Positions 44,663 through 53,652 of a stretch of 64,000 nucleotides of DNA are shown in pieces; positions within the stretch are counted from its first letter, which is position 1, and the number at the start of each line of letters is the position of its first letter. The notes below the pieces were generated by a model. It saw only the letters and a program-made list of their open reading frames with translations, searched no databases and was not told the DNA's origin. Made by a program: the position numbers and the translations under genes. Location: NCBI RefSeq assembly GCF_009740395.1, contig NZ_WOXT01000003.1, positions 229,860 through 293,859 of the forward strand, read 5' to 3'. Source of the stretch: Noviluteimonas gilva. Lineage in GTDB: Bacteria > Pseudomonadota > Gammaproteobacteria > Xanthomonadales > Xanthomonadaceae.

Positions 44663-45520
44663 TCACCGCGCGCAGATATCGCGCCACATCGCGTAGGCCA
44701 GGCCGAACATCACGATGTAGATGCCGAGCGCGAGCGCGATGTACAGCGGCACCAGCAGCACCATCGCAAGCCAGCCGCCGACGAACTTCGCGATCAGCCC
44801 GAGCACCGTCACGATGATCACGAACACGATCACCAGGGCGATGGACAGCAGCGCCGCGGCGAGCAGCAGCACGATCAGTGCGGGGATATTCTTGAGCGTG
44901 CCGACGATCCCGTCGATCAACGATGCAATCACCGGGCGGCGCGCGATCGCGATCTGCCCGTAGCCGATCGTCCAGATCCCGCCGATCAACAGGCCGCACA
45001 CGCCACCGACGGCGAAGGCGCGCATGAACCCGGGCGGCATCGGCTCCATCGGCATCGGCTCCGTGCCGGATGCGGAGGCGGCCAGCAGGTCGGCGTAGAT
45101 CTGGCGAATCTCGGGGCCCGCGGCCCACACCACGAGCGCGAAGGCGATCGCGTACACGATCCACATCAGCAACGAAAACCCGATGACCGGCTTCCAGACG
45201 CCCGTGTGATACGGCGCGAAGATCGCGCGCGCATGCGTGGGCTGCCCGGTTTCGATGGCGTGGATCACCTGCAGGAAGCCTGCGAACACCGGCGCCAAGG
45301 CCAGTCCGATCAAGGCCGAAAGCCCGATCGCGAGGACGAACATCGCCTGGTTGTTGGGGAACAGGAACTGCAGGCCCGTCGTGATCAGGCTCGGCACGAT
45401 CCCGCACACCAGCACCAATGCGGCAGCGAGGACCAGCGTGCGCGGATTGCGTGCACCGAGATTGATGGCATCGCGCAGCCACCGGATGCCGGCGAGCGGC
45501 GAGGTCATGCGCGTTGCCAT
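44663..45520 (-). CDS. Multi-pass membrane protein (BPSS1780-like)
   Basis: 285 residues from ATG 45520. Six or seven hydrophobic segments at about 30-52, 62-85, 118-140, 175-200, 215-240 and 250-275. The N-terminal IRWLRDAINLGARNPRTL and FLQVIHAIETGQPTHARAIF, FAPYHTGVWKPVIGF resemble the BPSS1780 family. No function known. It is convergent with the dioxygenase gene, seven bases away, and marks the start of the segment that interrupts the kynurenine cluster. Confidence 0.72.
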   Translation of the reverse strand: MATRMTSPLAGIRWLRDAINLGARNPRTLVLAAALVLVCGIVPSLITTGLQFLFPNNQAMFVLAIGLSALIGLALAPVFAGFLQVIHAIETGQPTHARAIFAPYHTGVWKPVIGFSLLMWIVYAIAFALVVWAAGPEIRQIYADLLAASASGTEPMPMEPMPPGFMRAFAVGGVCGLLIGGIWTIGYGQIAIARRPVIASLIDGIVGTLKNIPALIVLLLAAALLSIALVIVFVIIVTVLGLIAKFVGGWLAMVLLVPLYIALALGIYIVMFGLAYAMWRDICAR

Positions 45521-45582
45521 GGTCGAAGCCCCCAAGTCCCCTGTTCCGCCGATTGGGCCACGGCCCGGCGCGTCCGCGCAAG

Positions 45583-46107
45583 CTATTGCACGAACGCGAC
45601 CTCCATCGCGTCGTCGGTCCGGGTCGCGCGCACCTGCAGGACCTTGCGCTGGCCGCCCGCCGCGGCGACCAGCTGCCCTTCGCCGGGTTCGCGCACGACG
45701 ATGGTCACCTGCCCCGCCTGGTCGTGGCTGATCGCGATCATGTTCGGATCGCTCGTGGACCAATCGCCGCTGAGGTCGGTGCGCGTGCCGTCGTCGTTGA
45801 CGGTCTGCAGCTTCGCGTGCGTCGTGTATTGCTTGCCGGGCTGCGCGAATGCGAAGGTCGGCGGCGAGACCCAGCGTTCGCCGAGGAAACTCCCGCGCAT
45901 CAGGTCGGGGTCGATCTTGAACGCGACGACCATGCGTTGTTTCGGTTGCGCGGGCTGCGGCGGCGCCTGCGGTTGCGTTGCGGGCGCGCCCACGTTCGCG
46001 GGCGCGGGCGGCGCCTGCGCGAGCCGTTGCTTGCGCACGCCGTTGGCGATGGCGAACACCACCACCAACAACGCCACTGCGACGGCGATCCGACCGGTGG
46101 TGCGCAT
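45583..46107 (-). CDS. Exported or anchored protein, unknown
   Basis: 174 residues. N-terminal membrane segment RIAVAVALLVVVFAIANGV, a Pro/Ala/Gln-rich linker of about 35 residues, then a beta-rich domain of about 115 residues (FKIDPDLMRGSFLGERWVS, YTTHAKLQTVNDDGTRTDLS, VTIVVREPGEGQLVAAAGG) that reads like a bacterial Ig-like fold. It is 13 bases after the di-haem cytochrome gene and probably co-expressed with it. Confidence 0.68.
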   Translation of the reverse strand: MRTTGRIAVAVALLVVVFAIANGVRKQRLAQAPPAPANVGAPATQPQAPPQPAQPKQRMVVAFKIDPDLMRGSFLGERWVSPPTFAFAQPGKQYTTHAKLQTVNDDGTRTDLSGDWSTSDPNMIAISHDQAGQVTIVVREPGEGQLVAAAGGQRKVLQVRATRTDDAMEVAFVQ

Positions 46108-46120
46108 CCCTGCCCTTGCG

Positions 46121-49100
46121 TTATTGGTCGAAGATGTCGTTGTTCACGCCGGGCGTCGGCACGCGCTGGACGTTGAGGAACGCAGGCACGCGCGCCGCAT
46201 GGCCGGCCGCGCCCGTCGCGGCCAGTCGACGGAAGCAGATCGCCGCGCCGCACGTACTGGTCGTGGTCGTCTGCGTGATCATGCGTGCGCGTCCGCCCGT
46301 GTTGTCCGGCGCGCGGCCGTCGACCGGGATGAACAACTCGGGCCGGTCGAACGGGGCCTGTTCGTGCGCGACGCGCTCGTCGGTCAGCGCGAGCAGGAAC
46401 GCCGCCAGCGCATTGCGTTCATTCGGGCTCAACACGATCGGCACTTCATGATCGAGGTCGACGATGTGCGCGTCCTTCATCGCCGCGTTGGTGACGGGGA
46501 AATCGCCGCCATGCGCGTAGAAATTGATCACCTGGCGGAACGTGACCTTGCCGCCGTTGTGGAAGTACGGGCCGGTGAGTTCGAGGTTGCGCAATCCCGG
46601 CACCTTCGCACCGCCGAGACCACCGATGCGATTGACGTTCGGGAACGTGCCCGCCAACGCGCCTTGCGCCGCATTGGTTTGCTGGTTGAGGCGTGCGCGC
46701 GGATTGAACGGACCGCGCACGTCGAGGAAGCCGTCCTGCAACGGCACGGTGGTCACCGTGTTCAGGCCGTTGTCGACCTCGTCGAACACCGGATGCGCCT
46801 TGCCGAGCATGAAGCCCGGAATGAATTGCGCAATCGAGACGGGCAACCGCGGGTTGAGGACGGTGGAACTGAAGCCCGGATTGATGTTCTGGTCCTGCGC
46901 CGTGCGCGCGAACAAACCGCCCGTCGTGCAACGCGGGTTGCAATCGGCGGTCGCGTTCGGGTTGAAGGTCGGCAGGCGCGTACCCGGGATGACGGCCGGT
47001 CCACCGAGGTTCTTCAACTGCAACGCGACCAGCGACAGCGGCCAACCCCAGGGATCGTTGCCGCCGCGCAACGCGTCTTCGTCGGTCGGCCGCACGCCGA
47101 TGTTGTACATGCCGGTATCGAAGAACGCCGCACCCGCCGGGCGCGATTGCCCGTCGGCGTCGAGCCCGAAGCGCGGGCTGATGAAGTCGCGACGCAGCGC
47201 CGCGCCCGCATTGCCGGTCACCAACGCTTCGAGCTGGAAGCCCGTGACCAGGCGCGGCATGCCCATCGGCCGGCGCGCGAGCTTGGTGCCGGGCGTCGAG
47301 AATTCGGGCACGAAGTCCTGCATCGTCAGGCGGCTGGTGTGGAGCCAGCTGTTGGAACTCATCAAACCGCCGGCGTGGCAGTTGCCGCAGCGCGCATTCT
47401 GGAAATTCGGATTGCGTCCGCTGAGGTTGGTGCCGAAGAAGATGTCCACGCCGCGCAGGCGATCGTCGCGCGGGTCGGCCGGCACGGCGCGCGTGAAGCC
47501 TTCGGTGACCGTGATGCACGGCTGGCGATTGCCGGTGTTCACGCAGTTCGACATGTTCTGCGTGAACGCGACGAACGCTTGCGGATTGCGATCCAGGAAG
47601 CGATCGAACGGCGTGTCGTCGGAAATCAGGATCTCGATGTAGGCCTGCATCGCCAGGCCCGCGAACAACGGGAAGTTCGCTTCCATCTGCGTGAACTGCA
47701 TGCGATTGGTCGCCGCCGACGCACCGGCCGCGACACTAAGCACGAAGCCGTCGAACGGATCGCAACCGGCCGGTGTGACCACGCCGTTGACCGCGCTCGT
47801 GCAATTGCGCACCGCGCCGTTGAGATGCTGCCCGGTGTTCTGCCACAGCGCCGGGAAGAAGGCGGTCTGCACCATTTCGCGATACGTCATGCACAGGCCG
47901 GGACGTCCGTTCGCCGTCGCGCGTCCGAGCGCCCTGCAGCGCGAGCCGCCCTGGTTCGAGAACGGCCCGAGCACGCTGTCGCTGGTCGACACGAGTTGGT
48001 TGGCGAGCGGCGTGACGTTCGGTAATGCCGCCGTGCCATTGCCCTGCAGCAGCTTCTTGGCGATCTTCGGCCAACTGCGGCCGCGATAGGACATTTCGAA
48101 GTCCGACAACGCGGGGCCGACGATCTGCGAGGCGATCGACGAGAACCGGATCATCTGGCGCGTGGGTTGCAGCGCGCCGCCCGAATCGACGAACACGTGC
48201 GCCTGCGGATCGGTCGCACCGAACACGCTGCCGCCGTTGAAGTCGTGGCTCGCGCGCCCATCCCAGAAATTGTCGTAATAGAACGCCGCATTGATCATCG
48301 ACGGCGTGTTGCGTGGCTCGACGCGGCGCTTGTTGCGATACAGCGGAATCTCGTCGGTGATGACGACGCCGATCTCGGGCAGCAACGCACTGACGCCGTT
48401 GTTCGCGGCGGCGAATGCAGCGGCGCCGGGCGCCGGGATGTCGGTGAAGTTGCGCAGGCGCACGCCCATCGACCCGATGACATCGTTGGAGTCGCGGATA
48501 TTGTTGTTCGGATTGATCAGCGGCTCGCCCGGGATGCCCTGGTTGGCGAGGCGATGCGTCGGCCAGTCGACGCGTTCCAGATCGCGATTGACGTCCTGGT
48601 CGGCCGCGGTTTCGTCGGTGTCGAGGTGGCGGTTGCGGAAGATCTCCAGGCGCGTGTCGCCGCCCAGGTGGTTGGGGTTGATCGAATTGCGCACGCGGTC
48701 GTCGGTGCCCGCATTGAAGTGGCACGACCCGCAGGCCTGCACGCCGTCGCTGCCCAACTGCATGTCCCAGAACAGGGCCTTGCCCAGTGCCGTGGCCATG
48801 TTCGAATCGCGCACGTAGTCGCTCGGATTCGTCGGGAACGTCGTGCCCCCGCGTCCGGAGATCGCGGCGGTGGTGTTGAGCAGGTAGTTGCCGAAGACCG
48901 ATGGCTTGCGCAGTCGCGTGACAACGCCACGCGGCTGGCCCGTGGCCAGGCGTGTCGGATCGAACAGGCGGCCGGTGTTGTTCGCGCAGGCCGTGCGATT
49001 TTCGGTGAAGCCGACGACCGGATCGTTGCCGCAGACGCCGGGAACGGAATAGCCGGCCGGTTCGCCGGGATCGCCGCCATCGTTGCGCAGCGGACTGTTG

Positions 49101-49624
49101 TAATCGACCACCGTCCGCGTGCCATTGGGAATGCGCGAGGCGCCCGACGACACCGGACCGCGATTGGCGAAACTCCCCACGCCCGGGAAGGCCGGGTCGA
49201 GAATGCGCGTCTGCTCACCCGTCACCGGGTTGTAGTTGAGCGGATGGACGACCAGGCGCGGCAGCAGCGCGTCGTTGCACGGCGGCAAGCCGGTCGACGG
49301 GTCGTAGGTGCAGCCTGCAGGGAGATAGGAACGTCGGCGCTGCACGGTCGCGCATCGCGCGGCGTAACCCTGTGCATTGCCGAGCATCGGTTGGCCGATG
49401 CCATCGGGCGGACAAGCGGCAATGGCATTGGGCGAATCGAGCAGCTGTTCGATCTCGCTCCACACCGGCACTTGCTTGAGCGACTGCATCGGGATCGTCG
49501 GCCGGAATGCGAAGTCCGCGACGATGCCGTTGTCGGGCGTGGTCAGCGTATCGCCGGCCGCCGCCAGCAGCGCGCCGGCGCCGCACATCAGGAAAAACGC
49601 AACTACGCTGCGATGCTTTTCCAT
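46121..49624 (-). CDS. Very large di-haem cytochrome c (CCP/MauG-like)
   Basis: 1167 residues. Signal MEKHRSVVAFFLMCGAGALLA. Only two CxxCH haem sites: CGSCH at 298-302 and CGNCH at 746-750, with WDGRASHDF between them and GPYFHNGGKVTF near residue 1060, the marks of di-haem peroxidases. Such enzymes are normally 320-700 residues; here about 290 residues precede the first haem site and about 440 separate the two. Many extra Cys (residues 71, 91, 105, 116, 198, 213 and others) suggest disulfides. Function could be peroxidase, MauG-like oxidase or RoxA-like oxygenase. Not recognised as a named protein. Confidence 0.82.
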   Translation of the reverse strand: MEKHRSVVAFFLMCGAGALLAAAGDTLTTPDNGIVADFAFRPTIPMQSLKQVPVWSEIEQLLDSPNAIAACPPDGIGQPMLGNAQGYAARCATVQRRRSYLPAGCTYDPSTGLPPCNDALLPRLVVHPLNYNPVTGEQTRILDPAFPGVGSFANRGPVSSGASRIPNGTRTVVDYNSPLRNDGGDPGEPAGYSVPGVCGNDPVVGFTENRTACANNTGRLFDPTRLATGQPRGVVTRLRKPSVFGNYLLNTTAAISGRGGTTFPTNPSDYVRDSNMATALGKALFWDMQLGSDGVQACGSCHFNAGTDDRVRNSINPNHLGGDTRLEIFRNRHLDTDETAADQDVNRDLERVDWPTHRLANQGIPGEPLINPNNNIRDSNDVIGSMGVRLRNFTDIPAPGAAAFAAANNGVSALLPEIGVVITDEIPLYRNKRRVEPRNTPSMINAAFYYDNFWDGRASHDFNGGSVFGATDPQAHVFVDSGGALQPTRQMIRFSSIASQIVGPALSDFEMSYRGRSWPKIAKKLLQGNGTAALPNVTPLANQLVSTSDSVLGPFSNQGGSRCRALGRATANGRPGLCMTYREMVQTAFFPALWQNTGQHLNGAVRNCTSAVNGVVTPAGCDPFDGFVLSVAAGASAATNRMQFTQMEANFPLFAGLAMQAYIEILISDDTPFDRFLDRNPQAFVAFTQNMSNCVNTGNRQPCITVTEGFTRAVPADPRDDRLRGVDIFFGTNLSGRNPNFQNARCGNCHAGGLMSSNSWLHTSRLTMQDFVPEFSTPGTKLARRPMGMPRLVTGFQLEALVTGNAGAALRRDFISPRFGLDADGQSRPAGAAFFDTGMYNIGVRPTDEDALRGGNDPWGWPLSLVALQLKNLGGPAVIPGTRLPTFNPNATADCNPRCTTGGLFARTAQDQNINPGFSSTVLNPRLPVSIAQFIPGFMLGKAHPVFDEVDNGLNTVTTVPLQDGFLDVRGPFNPRARLNQQTNAAQGALAGTFPNVNRIGGLGGAKVPGLRNLELTGPYFHNGGKVTFRQVINFYAHGGDFPVTNAAMKDAHIVDLDHEVPIVLSPNERNALAAFLLALTDERVAHEQAPFDRPELFIPVDGRAPDNTGGRARMITQTTTTSTCGAAICFRRLAATGAAGHAARVPAFLNVQRVPTPGVNNDIFDQ

Positions 49625-49961
49625 GTCCCTGCCCTTGCGCCTTTTGGCGTCGCGGGCACGCCCCCTGCTTTCACCAAATGTGGATGAAGCCAAATGTGCG
49701 TGCGGCCGCAACGTTTCCTGGCGACGTTGTCGCATCGTGTGCGCAAGCACGTGAGCGTCATGTGCTAACGCACGGTGATGCGCGTGTGTCCACAAAGTTC
49801 GAACGACGCGCATCCGGCAAGCCGGACAGCAAATCCGCATGAAAAGGCGGAAGTGTTTTCCGCCTTTTCACCTGAATGCGGGATTGCGCGCCTCGGGGAT
49901 TGTGTGCGACCGCAGCCGTCGGTCGGAGCCACTAGCGAAGAGCTTCGGTGTCGCTCGGCCT
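49625..49961. other. Intergenic region upstream of the cytochrome gene
   Basis: 337 bases between the leftward cytochrome start and the leftward vapC stop. It contains the hairpin at 49840-49870. I see no gene, tRNA or clear attachment site; the leftward open frame extends about 70 codons above the cytochrome ATG without a signal peptide, so it is probably leader. Confidence 0.5.
49840..49870 (-). terminator. Long hairpin after vapC
   Basis: Perfect 13-base stem: TGAAAAGGCGGAA (49840-49852) and its inverse (49858-49870), loop GTGTT. The leftward transcript from vapBC would form it; the U-rich part lies inside the stem, so termination would rely on CCTTTTC. Separates vapBC from the cytochrome gene. 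Confidence 0.6.
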
Positions 49962-50372
49962 TCAGCGCCAGGGATCGACCAGCTCGATGCCGAGGTCGAC
50001 GAAATCCCTGGTGTTGCGCGTCGCAAGCATCGCGCCTGCGGACAGGCAGGTCGCCGCGATCATCGCGTCCGCCATCGCGACCTTGCGGCCACGCAGATCC
50101 TGCGATGCGGCGATGGTCGCGTAGTCGACGGCAGCGACTTCGTCGAACGGCAGGATCGTGAAATCTTCTTCGAGTGTTTCGGCCACCGCGGCTTCGAGCT
50201 GTTTGCGTTTGCGACCCGCGGGAAGACGCGCGATGCCGTACAGCAGTTCGGCAACGGTCACTGCGGTGACGGCCAGCGACTCGGGCGGCTGCGCATCGAC
50301 CCAACGCAACACGCGCTCGTCGGGCGAGGCACGCATCAGTTCGGAAACGACGTTGGTATCCAGCGCGATCAT
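49962..50372 (-). CDS. vapC: VapC/FitB-type PIN-domain toxin
   Basis: 136 residues. PIN nuclease with Asp in MIALDTNVVSELM, Glu in VTVAELLYGI, Asp in VAMADAMIAA and Asp in RNTRDFVDLG, the four acidic residues that hold metal. Expected to cut RNA when its antitoxin is lost. Start ATG 50372 overlaps the antitoxin stop by four bases. Confidence 0.92.
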   Translation of the reverse strand: MIALDTNVVSELMRASPDERVLRWVDAQPPESLAVTAVTVAELLYGIARLPAGRKRKQLEAAVAETLEEDFTILPFDEVAAVDYATIAASQDLRGRKVAMADAMIAATCLSAGAMLATRNTRDFVDLGIELVDPWR

Positions 50373-50617
50373 GTGCGCAAGCGTGGCGCACGCGCGCGCT
50401 CGGTGCGCTTGGGCGTTTCCAGTTCGACGCCACCCAACTTCGCGAATCGCGCGTGGATCCGTTGACCCAAACCGCCGCGACTTGCCTGCTTGGTCGTCAG
50501 CGCACGCCGCAGGATGGCGCGGGCTTCTTCTTCCATCGAATGACCATTGGCCGCCGCGGACAACCGCAGGCGCGACTTCACGTCGTCGGGAAGGTTTCGG
50601 ATGGTGAGCGTGCTCAT
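50369..50617 (-). CDS. vapB: FitA-type ribbon-helix-helix antitoxin
   Basis: 82 residues. MSTLTIRNLPDDVKSRLRLSA is the ribbon-helix-helix start; HSMEEEARAILRRAL is the second helix of FitA/StbC-like antitoxins; the C-terminal RIHARFAKLGGVEL should block the PIN site. Usually self-represses the operon. Coupled to vapC by an ATGA overlap. Confidence 0.9.
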   Translation of the reverse strand: MSTLTIRNLPDDVKSRLRLSAAANGHSMEEEARAILRRALTTKQASRGGLGQRIHARFAKLGGVELETPKRTERARAPRLRT

Positions 50618-50721
50618 CGGGGGACCTCGCTGGCACTGATCGCAATGACAGCAATGCTAGCACATCACGCCGTGCGGATGATTTGTCTAGACTTCGCCTC
50701 GGGGAACCAGGGGATCAGGGA

Positions 50722-51471
50722 ATGACGCTTCGATCGATCGTGCGCACGCTTTCGTGCGCCGGGTTACTTTCGCTGGCCGGCTGCAACGTCGCGCCTGCCG
50801 ATCGCATCAACGCCGCATTGCCGCCGGCCCCGCATGTCACGGCTGCCCAGAAAGCGATGTTCGATGCGGCGCGCGCGCAGAAGATGGATGCTGTGGCGCT
50901 CGACGCGCAGTTGCGCGATCGCATGGAACGGCGCGCACTCGACTGCGCCGCGGGTTACACGCCCGGCGTGTTCGATGGCAACGACCAGATCCGCGCGAAG
51001 CTCACGGACGTGGCCTGCTTCGCCAAGGCGGATGCGCAGTTGTTCGAATGGCTGGAGGAGCGTCGCGGCGCGATGCTCGGTGAGCCGCGCGTGGCGCCAC
51101 GCGAAGTGCAGCCCGTGCAGGCGGCACCGGCGCCGCGCGTCGTCGTCGAAACTGAACGCATGCCGCCTGCGCAAATCGCTGCGCCCATGGGGGAGATCGG
51201 CGTCAACGCCGTCCCATCCGACCCGCGGCCCGAGGTCGCGACGCCGACGGTCGACATCAACCACACGCGCCGCGAACTGATCGAACGCACGATCCGCGAG
51301 AACGACGTGAGCCCCGAGATGGCGGCTGCGATGCGCAAGTGGGCGGACGATGTCGATCGCAAGTCACCGGTATCGACAGCGGCGCCGACGCCGACGCCAG
51401 CGCCGGCACCCATTGCGGCATCCCCCGGCGACGAAGCGCCCGCGGGCCAGATCGACATCCCGTCGCCCTGA
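50722..51471 (+). CDS. Lipoprotein of unknown function
   Basis: 249 residues. Signal MTLRSIVRTLSCAGLLSLAGC with lipobox LAGC. Residues 25-115 are helical (AQKAMFDAARAQKMDAVALD, FAKADAQLFEWLEERRG) with Cys at CAAG and VACF. The rest is Pro/Ala-rich with a short conserved-looking segment HTRRELIERTIRENDVSPEMA and a low-complexity tail AAPTPTPAPAP. No family recognised. Divergent from vapBC. Confidence 0.75.
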   Translation: MTLRSIVRTLSCAGLLSLAGCNVAPADRINAALPPAPHVTAAQKAMFDAARAQKMDAVALDAQLRDRMERRALDCAAGYTPGVFDGNDQIRAKLTDVACFAKADAQLFEWLEERRGAMLGEPRVAPREVQPVQAAPAPRVVVETERMPPAQIAAPMGEIGVNAVPSDPRPEVATPTVDINHTRRELIERTIRENDVSPEMAAAMRKWADDVDRKSPVSTAAPTPTPAPAPIAASPGDEAPAGQIDIPSP

Positions 51472-51735
51472 AAACTGCCGATGCGTTTCCCGGTGAACTG
51501 CCGCACCAAGCCATCGAACGTCACGAACTCCGCGGAGCCCCGCTTGCAGGCGACCTGCGTGCCGATGCTCTCGATGTGCGCACCGGGCGCGCCGTACACC
51601 TGCGAGGCGTGGTATCCGCTGAGCAGGACATGCGACACCTTCGCGCCGTTCTGCCTCAATCCCTGAGCGCGGGCCATCGCCGCATGTCCGATTGCGTTCC
51701 CCTCATCCGTGTAGAGGGGGACACAACGGGATGCA
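51472..51735 (-). pseudogene. Protein-like leftward segment, possible decayed gene
   Basis: In the 266-base gap the leftward frame reads SRCVPLYTDEGNAIGHAAMA, then LRQNGAKVSHVLLSGYHASQ, ESIGTQVACKRGSAEFV and FDGLVRQFTGKRIGSF. Composition and third-position GC look like a real protein, unlike the shadow sequence on both sides. ATG at 51677 is possible but there is no in-frame stop until well inside the lipoprotein gene on the other strand. Best read as a gene fragment. A rightward 61-codon frame at 51481 covers the same bases but is Cys/Pro-rich and less convincing. Confidence 0.3.
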
Positions 51736-51737
51736 CG

Positions 51738-52085
51738 ATGGGCACCATCCACACGCTCAAGACGCGCAGGACGTCGGTCGACTCGCCGGTCACGGTGACC
51801 TCGCACGGCTTTTCCTGCGGCGAGGTCTTCGTCCCCTGGCAAACCGTGTGCGAGATCCGCGCGTGGATGTGCGATCACGTGTCGACCGACGAGGCGCACC
51901 TGGCCTTCACCGTCGGCGAGCGCTGCATGGTGATCGGCGATACGCGCTCGGGGTTCGATGCGCTCGAGGCCGCGATGGTGTCGGCCTTCCCGCAGACCGC
52001 CAGCTGGCGCGACGCGGTCACGCTGTCGCCGGGCGAGCGGAACGAGACGGTGCTCTTCCGTCGGATTCCGCTCAGGGGCGCGTGA
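51738..52085 (+). CDS. Small protein of unknown function
   Basis: 115 residues: MGTIHTLKTRRTSVDSPVTV, HGFSCGEVFVPWQTVCEIRAW, HLAFTVGERCMVIGDTRSGF, ALEAAMVSAFPQTASWRDAV. A compact mixed alpha/beta protein with three Cys and no signal peptide. Not recognised. Good codon bias; ribosome site GGGATG-type weak. Confidence 0.62.
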   Translation: MGTIHTLKTRRTSVDSPVTVTSHGFSCGEVFVPWQTVCEIRAWMCDHVSTDEAHLAFTVGERCMVIGDTRSGFDALEAAMVSAFPQTASWRDAVTLSPGERNETVLFRRIPLRGA

Positions 52086-52134
52086 CACGCTGCGAGAAGT
52101 ACATGCGCCAAACCATTGAATTGGCGGCGATTAT

Positions 52135-52563
52135 CTAACCGACCTTCTTCTTGTCGGCCCACTTGAATTCATCTGCCCGCATGCGCATCGCATTCTTCTG
52201 GTCGAGCGTGTCGCGCGATTGGAACTCGCGCATCGCCGCCGCGCTTTCGCCATCCAGCATGCGGGTCACGCCCTGCACGACGCCTTCGGTCACCGTCCGC
52301 GGCTTCAGCGGAACGACGAGGAACACGCGCGTCTTCCAGTCGAACGCCCAACAGCCCTGCTGCACCTTGCCCGCACGCTGGATGCGGGCGCCGCCATGGA
52401 AGCTGGCCTGGTTGCAGGCGGCCGGCATTTCGTCGGTCAGGCGGATCGACGCACCGTCCTTGCGGGCGGCGGTCGCGATCACGGCGGCGTGCGCCGGCAC
52501 CGCCGACATCGCCGCCAGCAGCACGGCACATCCGATCCAGTTTGCCCGCGCGGAGTCAGCCAT
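52135..52563 (-). CDS. Small exported protein, unknown
   Basis: 142 residues. Signal MADSARANWIGCAVLLAAMSAVPAHA; then DGASIRLTDEMPAACNQASF, ARIQRAGKVQQGCWAFDWKT, a Cys pair that could form a disulfide, and a lysine-rich end FKWADKKKVG. No family recognised. It lies between the insertion segment and the decarboxylase gene, divergent from the latter. Confidence 0.7.
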   Translation of the reverse strand: MADSARANWIGCAVLLAAMSAVPAHAAVIATAARKDGASIRLTDEMPAACNQASFHGGARIQRAGKVQQGCWAFDWKTRVFLVVPLKPRTVTEGVVQGVTRMLDGESAAAMREFQSRDTLDQKNAMRMRADEFKWADKKKVG

Positions 52564-52623
52564 ACGGTCGCAAGTATGCCGTCCGAACGCGCCCGGCGCA
52601 GGTGCGTCCGGTAAGCTTGCGGG

Positions 52624-53640
52624 ATGCTCAAGATCGATACCCACGCCCACTTCCTGCCGCGCGACTGGCCCGACCTCGCCGCCAAGTACGGCGACCTGCG
52701 CTTTCCCGTCATCCACCACGGCGACGACGGCCGGCACCGCATCTACAAGGACGGCAAGTTCTTCCGCGAAATCTGGCCGAAGACCTGGGACCCGAAGATC
52801 CGCCTGGACGATTACGCGCGCTTCGGCGTGCAGGTGCAGGTGATCAGCACGGTGCCGGTGATGTTCAGTTATTGGGCCAAGCCGCACCACGCGCTCGAAC
52901 TGCACCAGGCGCTCAACGACCACACCGCCGAAGCCTGCCGCGCGTATCCGAAGCATTACGCCGGCATCGGCACCGTTCCGCTGCAATCGCCGTCGCTGGC
53001 CGTGCGCGAGCTCGAACGCTGCATGGACCAGCTCGACCTGCAGGGCGTGCAGATCGGTTCGCACGTCAACGATTGGAATCTCGACGCGCCGGAATTGTTC
53101 GAGTTCTTCGAAGCAGCGAGCGAACTCGGCGCTGCGATCCTCGTGCATCCATGGGACATGATGGGCACCGATTCGATGCCCAAGTATTGGCTGCCGTGGC
53201 TGGTCGGCATGCCCGCCGAACAATCGCGCGCCGCGTGTTGCCTGGTGTTCGGCGGCGTGCTCGAACGCCTGCCGAACCTGCGCATCTGCATGGCGCACGG
53301 CGGCGGCAGCTTCCCGTACACGATCGGGCGCATCGAACACGGCTTCAACATGCGGCCCGACCTCGTCGCCACCGACAACTTCCGCAATCCGCGCGAATAC
53401 CTCTCGCGGCTGTACTTCGATTCCTGGGTCGCCGATCCGCGCGCGCTGCAATACCTGATCGACACCTGCGGCGCCGATCGCATCATGCTCGGCACCGACT
53501 ACCCCTTCCCGCTCGGCGAACAGGAACCGGGCGCCGGCATCGCCGCGCTCGACCTGTCGGAAAAAGAGCAGGCCCGCCTCTACCACGGCACCGCGCTGGA
53601 ATGGCTGGGGCTGCACGCCTCGCGCTTCCAGAACGCCTGA
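52624..53640 (+). CDS. nbaD: 2-amino-3-carboxymuconate-6-semialdehyde decarboxylase (ACMSD)
   Basis: 338 residues, amidohydrolase fold. Zinc ligands: MLKIDTHAHFLPRDW, His in ILVHPWDMMG, His in CMAHGGGSFPY and Asp in MLGTDYPFPLGE. IGTVPLQSPSLAVRELERCM and NPREYLSRLYFDSWV are ACMSD blocks. Removes CO2 from ACMS to give aminomuconate semialdehyde, the substrate of the dehydrogenase at 41608. Twelve bases separate it from kynU. Confidence 0.95.
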   Translation: MLKIDTHAHFLPRDWPDLAAKYGDLRFPVIHHGDDGRHRIYKDGKFFREIWPKTWDPKIRLDDYARFGVQVQVISTVPVMFSYWAKPHHALELHQALNDHTAEACRAYPKHYAGIGTVPLQSPSLAVRELERCMDQLDLQGVQIGSHVNDWNLDAPELFEFFEAASELGAAILVHPWDMMGTDSMPKYWLPWLVGMPAEQSRAACCLVFGGVLERLPNLRICMAHGGGSFPYTIGRIEHGFNMRPDLVATDNFRNPREYLSRLYFDSWVADPRALQYLIDTCGADRIMLGTDYPFPLGEQEPGAGIAALDLSEKEQARLYHGTALEWLGLHASRFQNA

Positions 53641-53652
53641 ACACTTGCCCCC

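Noticed and set aside
45206..48025. A 939-codon rightward open frame opposite the membrane protein and cytochrome
   Set aside because: Low-complexity Arg/Ala/Val composition and no recognisable domain; the leftward genes have signal peptides and haem sites.
49780..49961. tRNA gene or integron-like site near vapBC
   Set aside because: The 13-base hairpin and a TTCGAAC string caught the eye, but no cloverleaf or paired core sites can be built.
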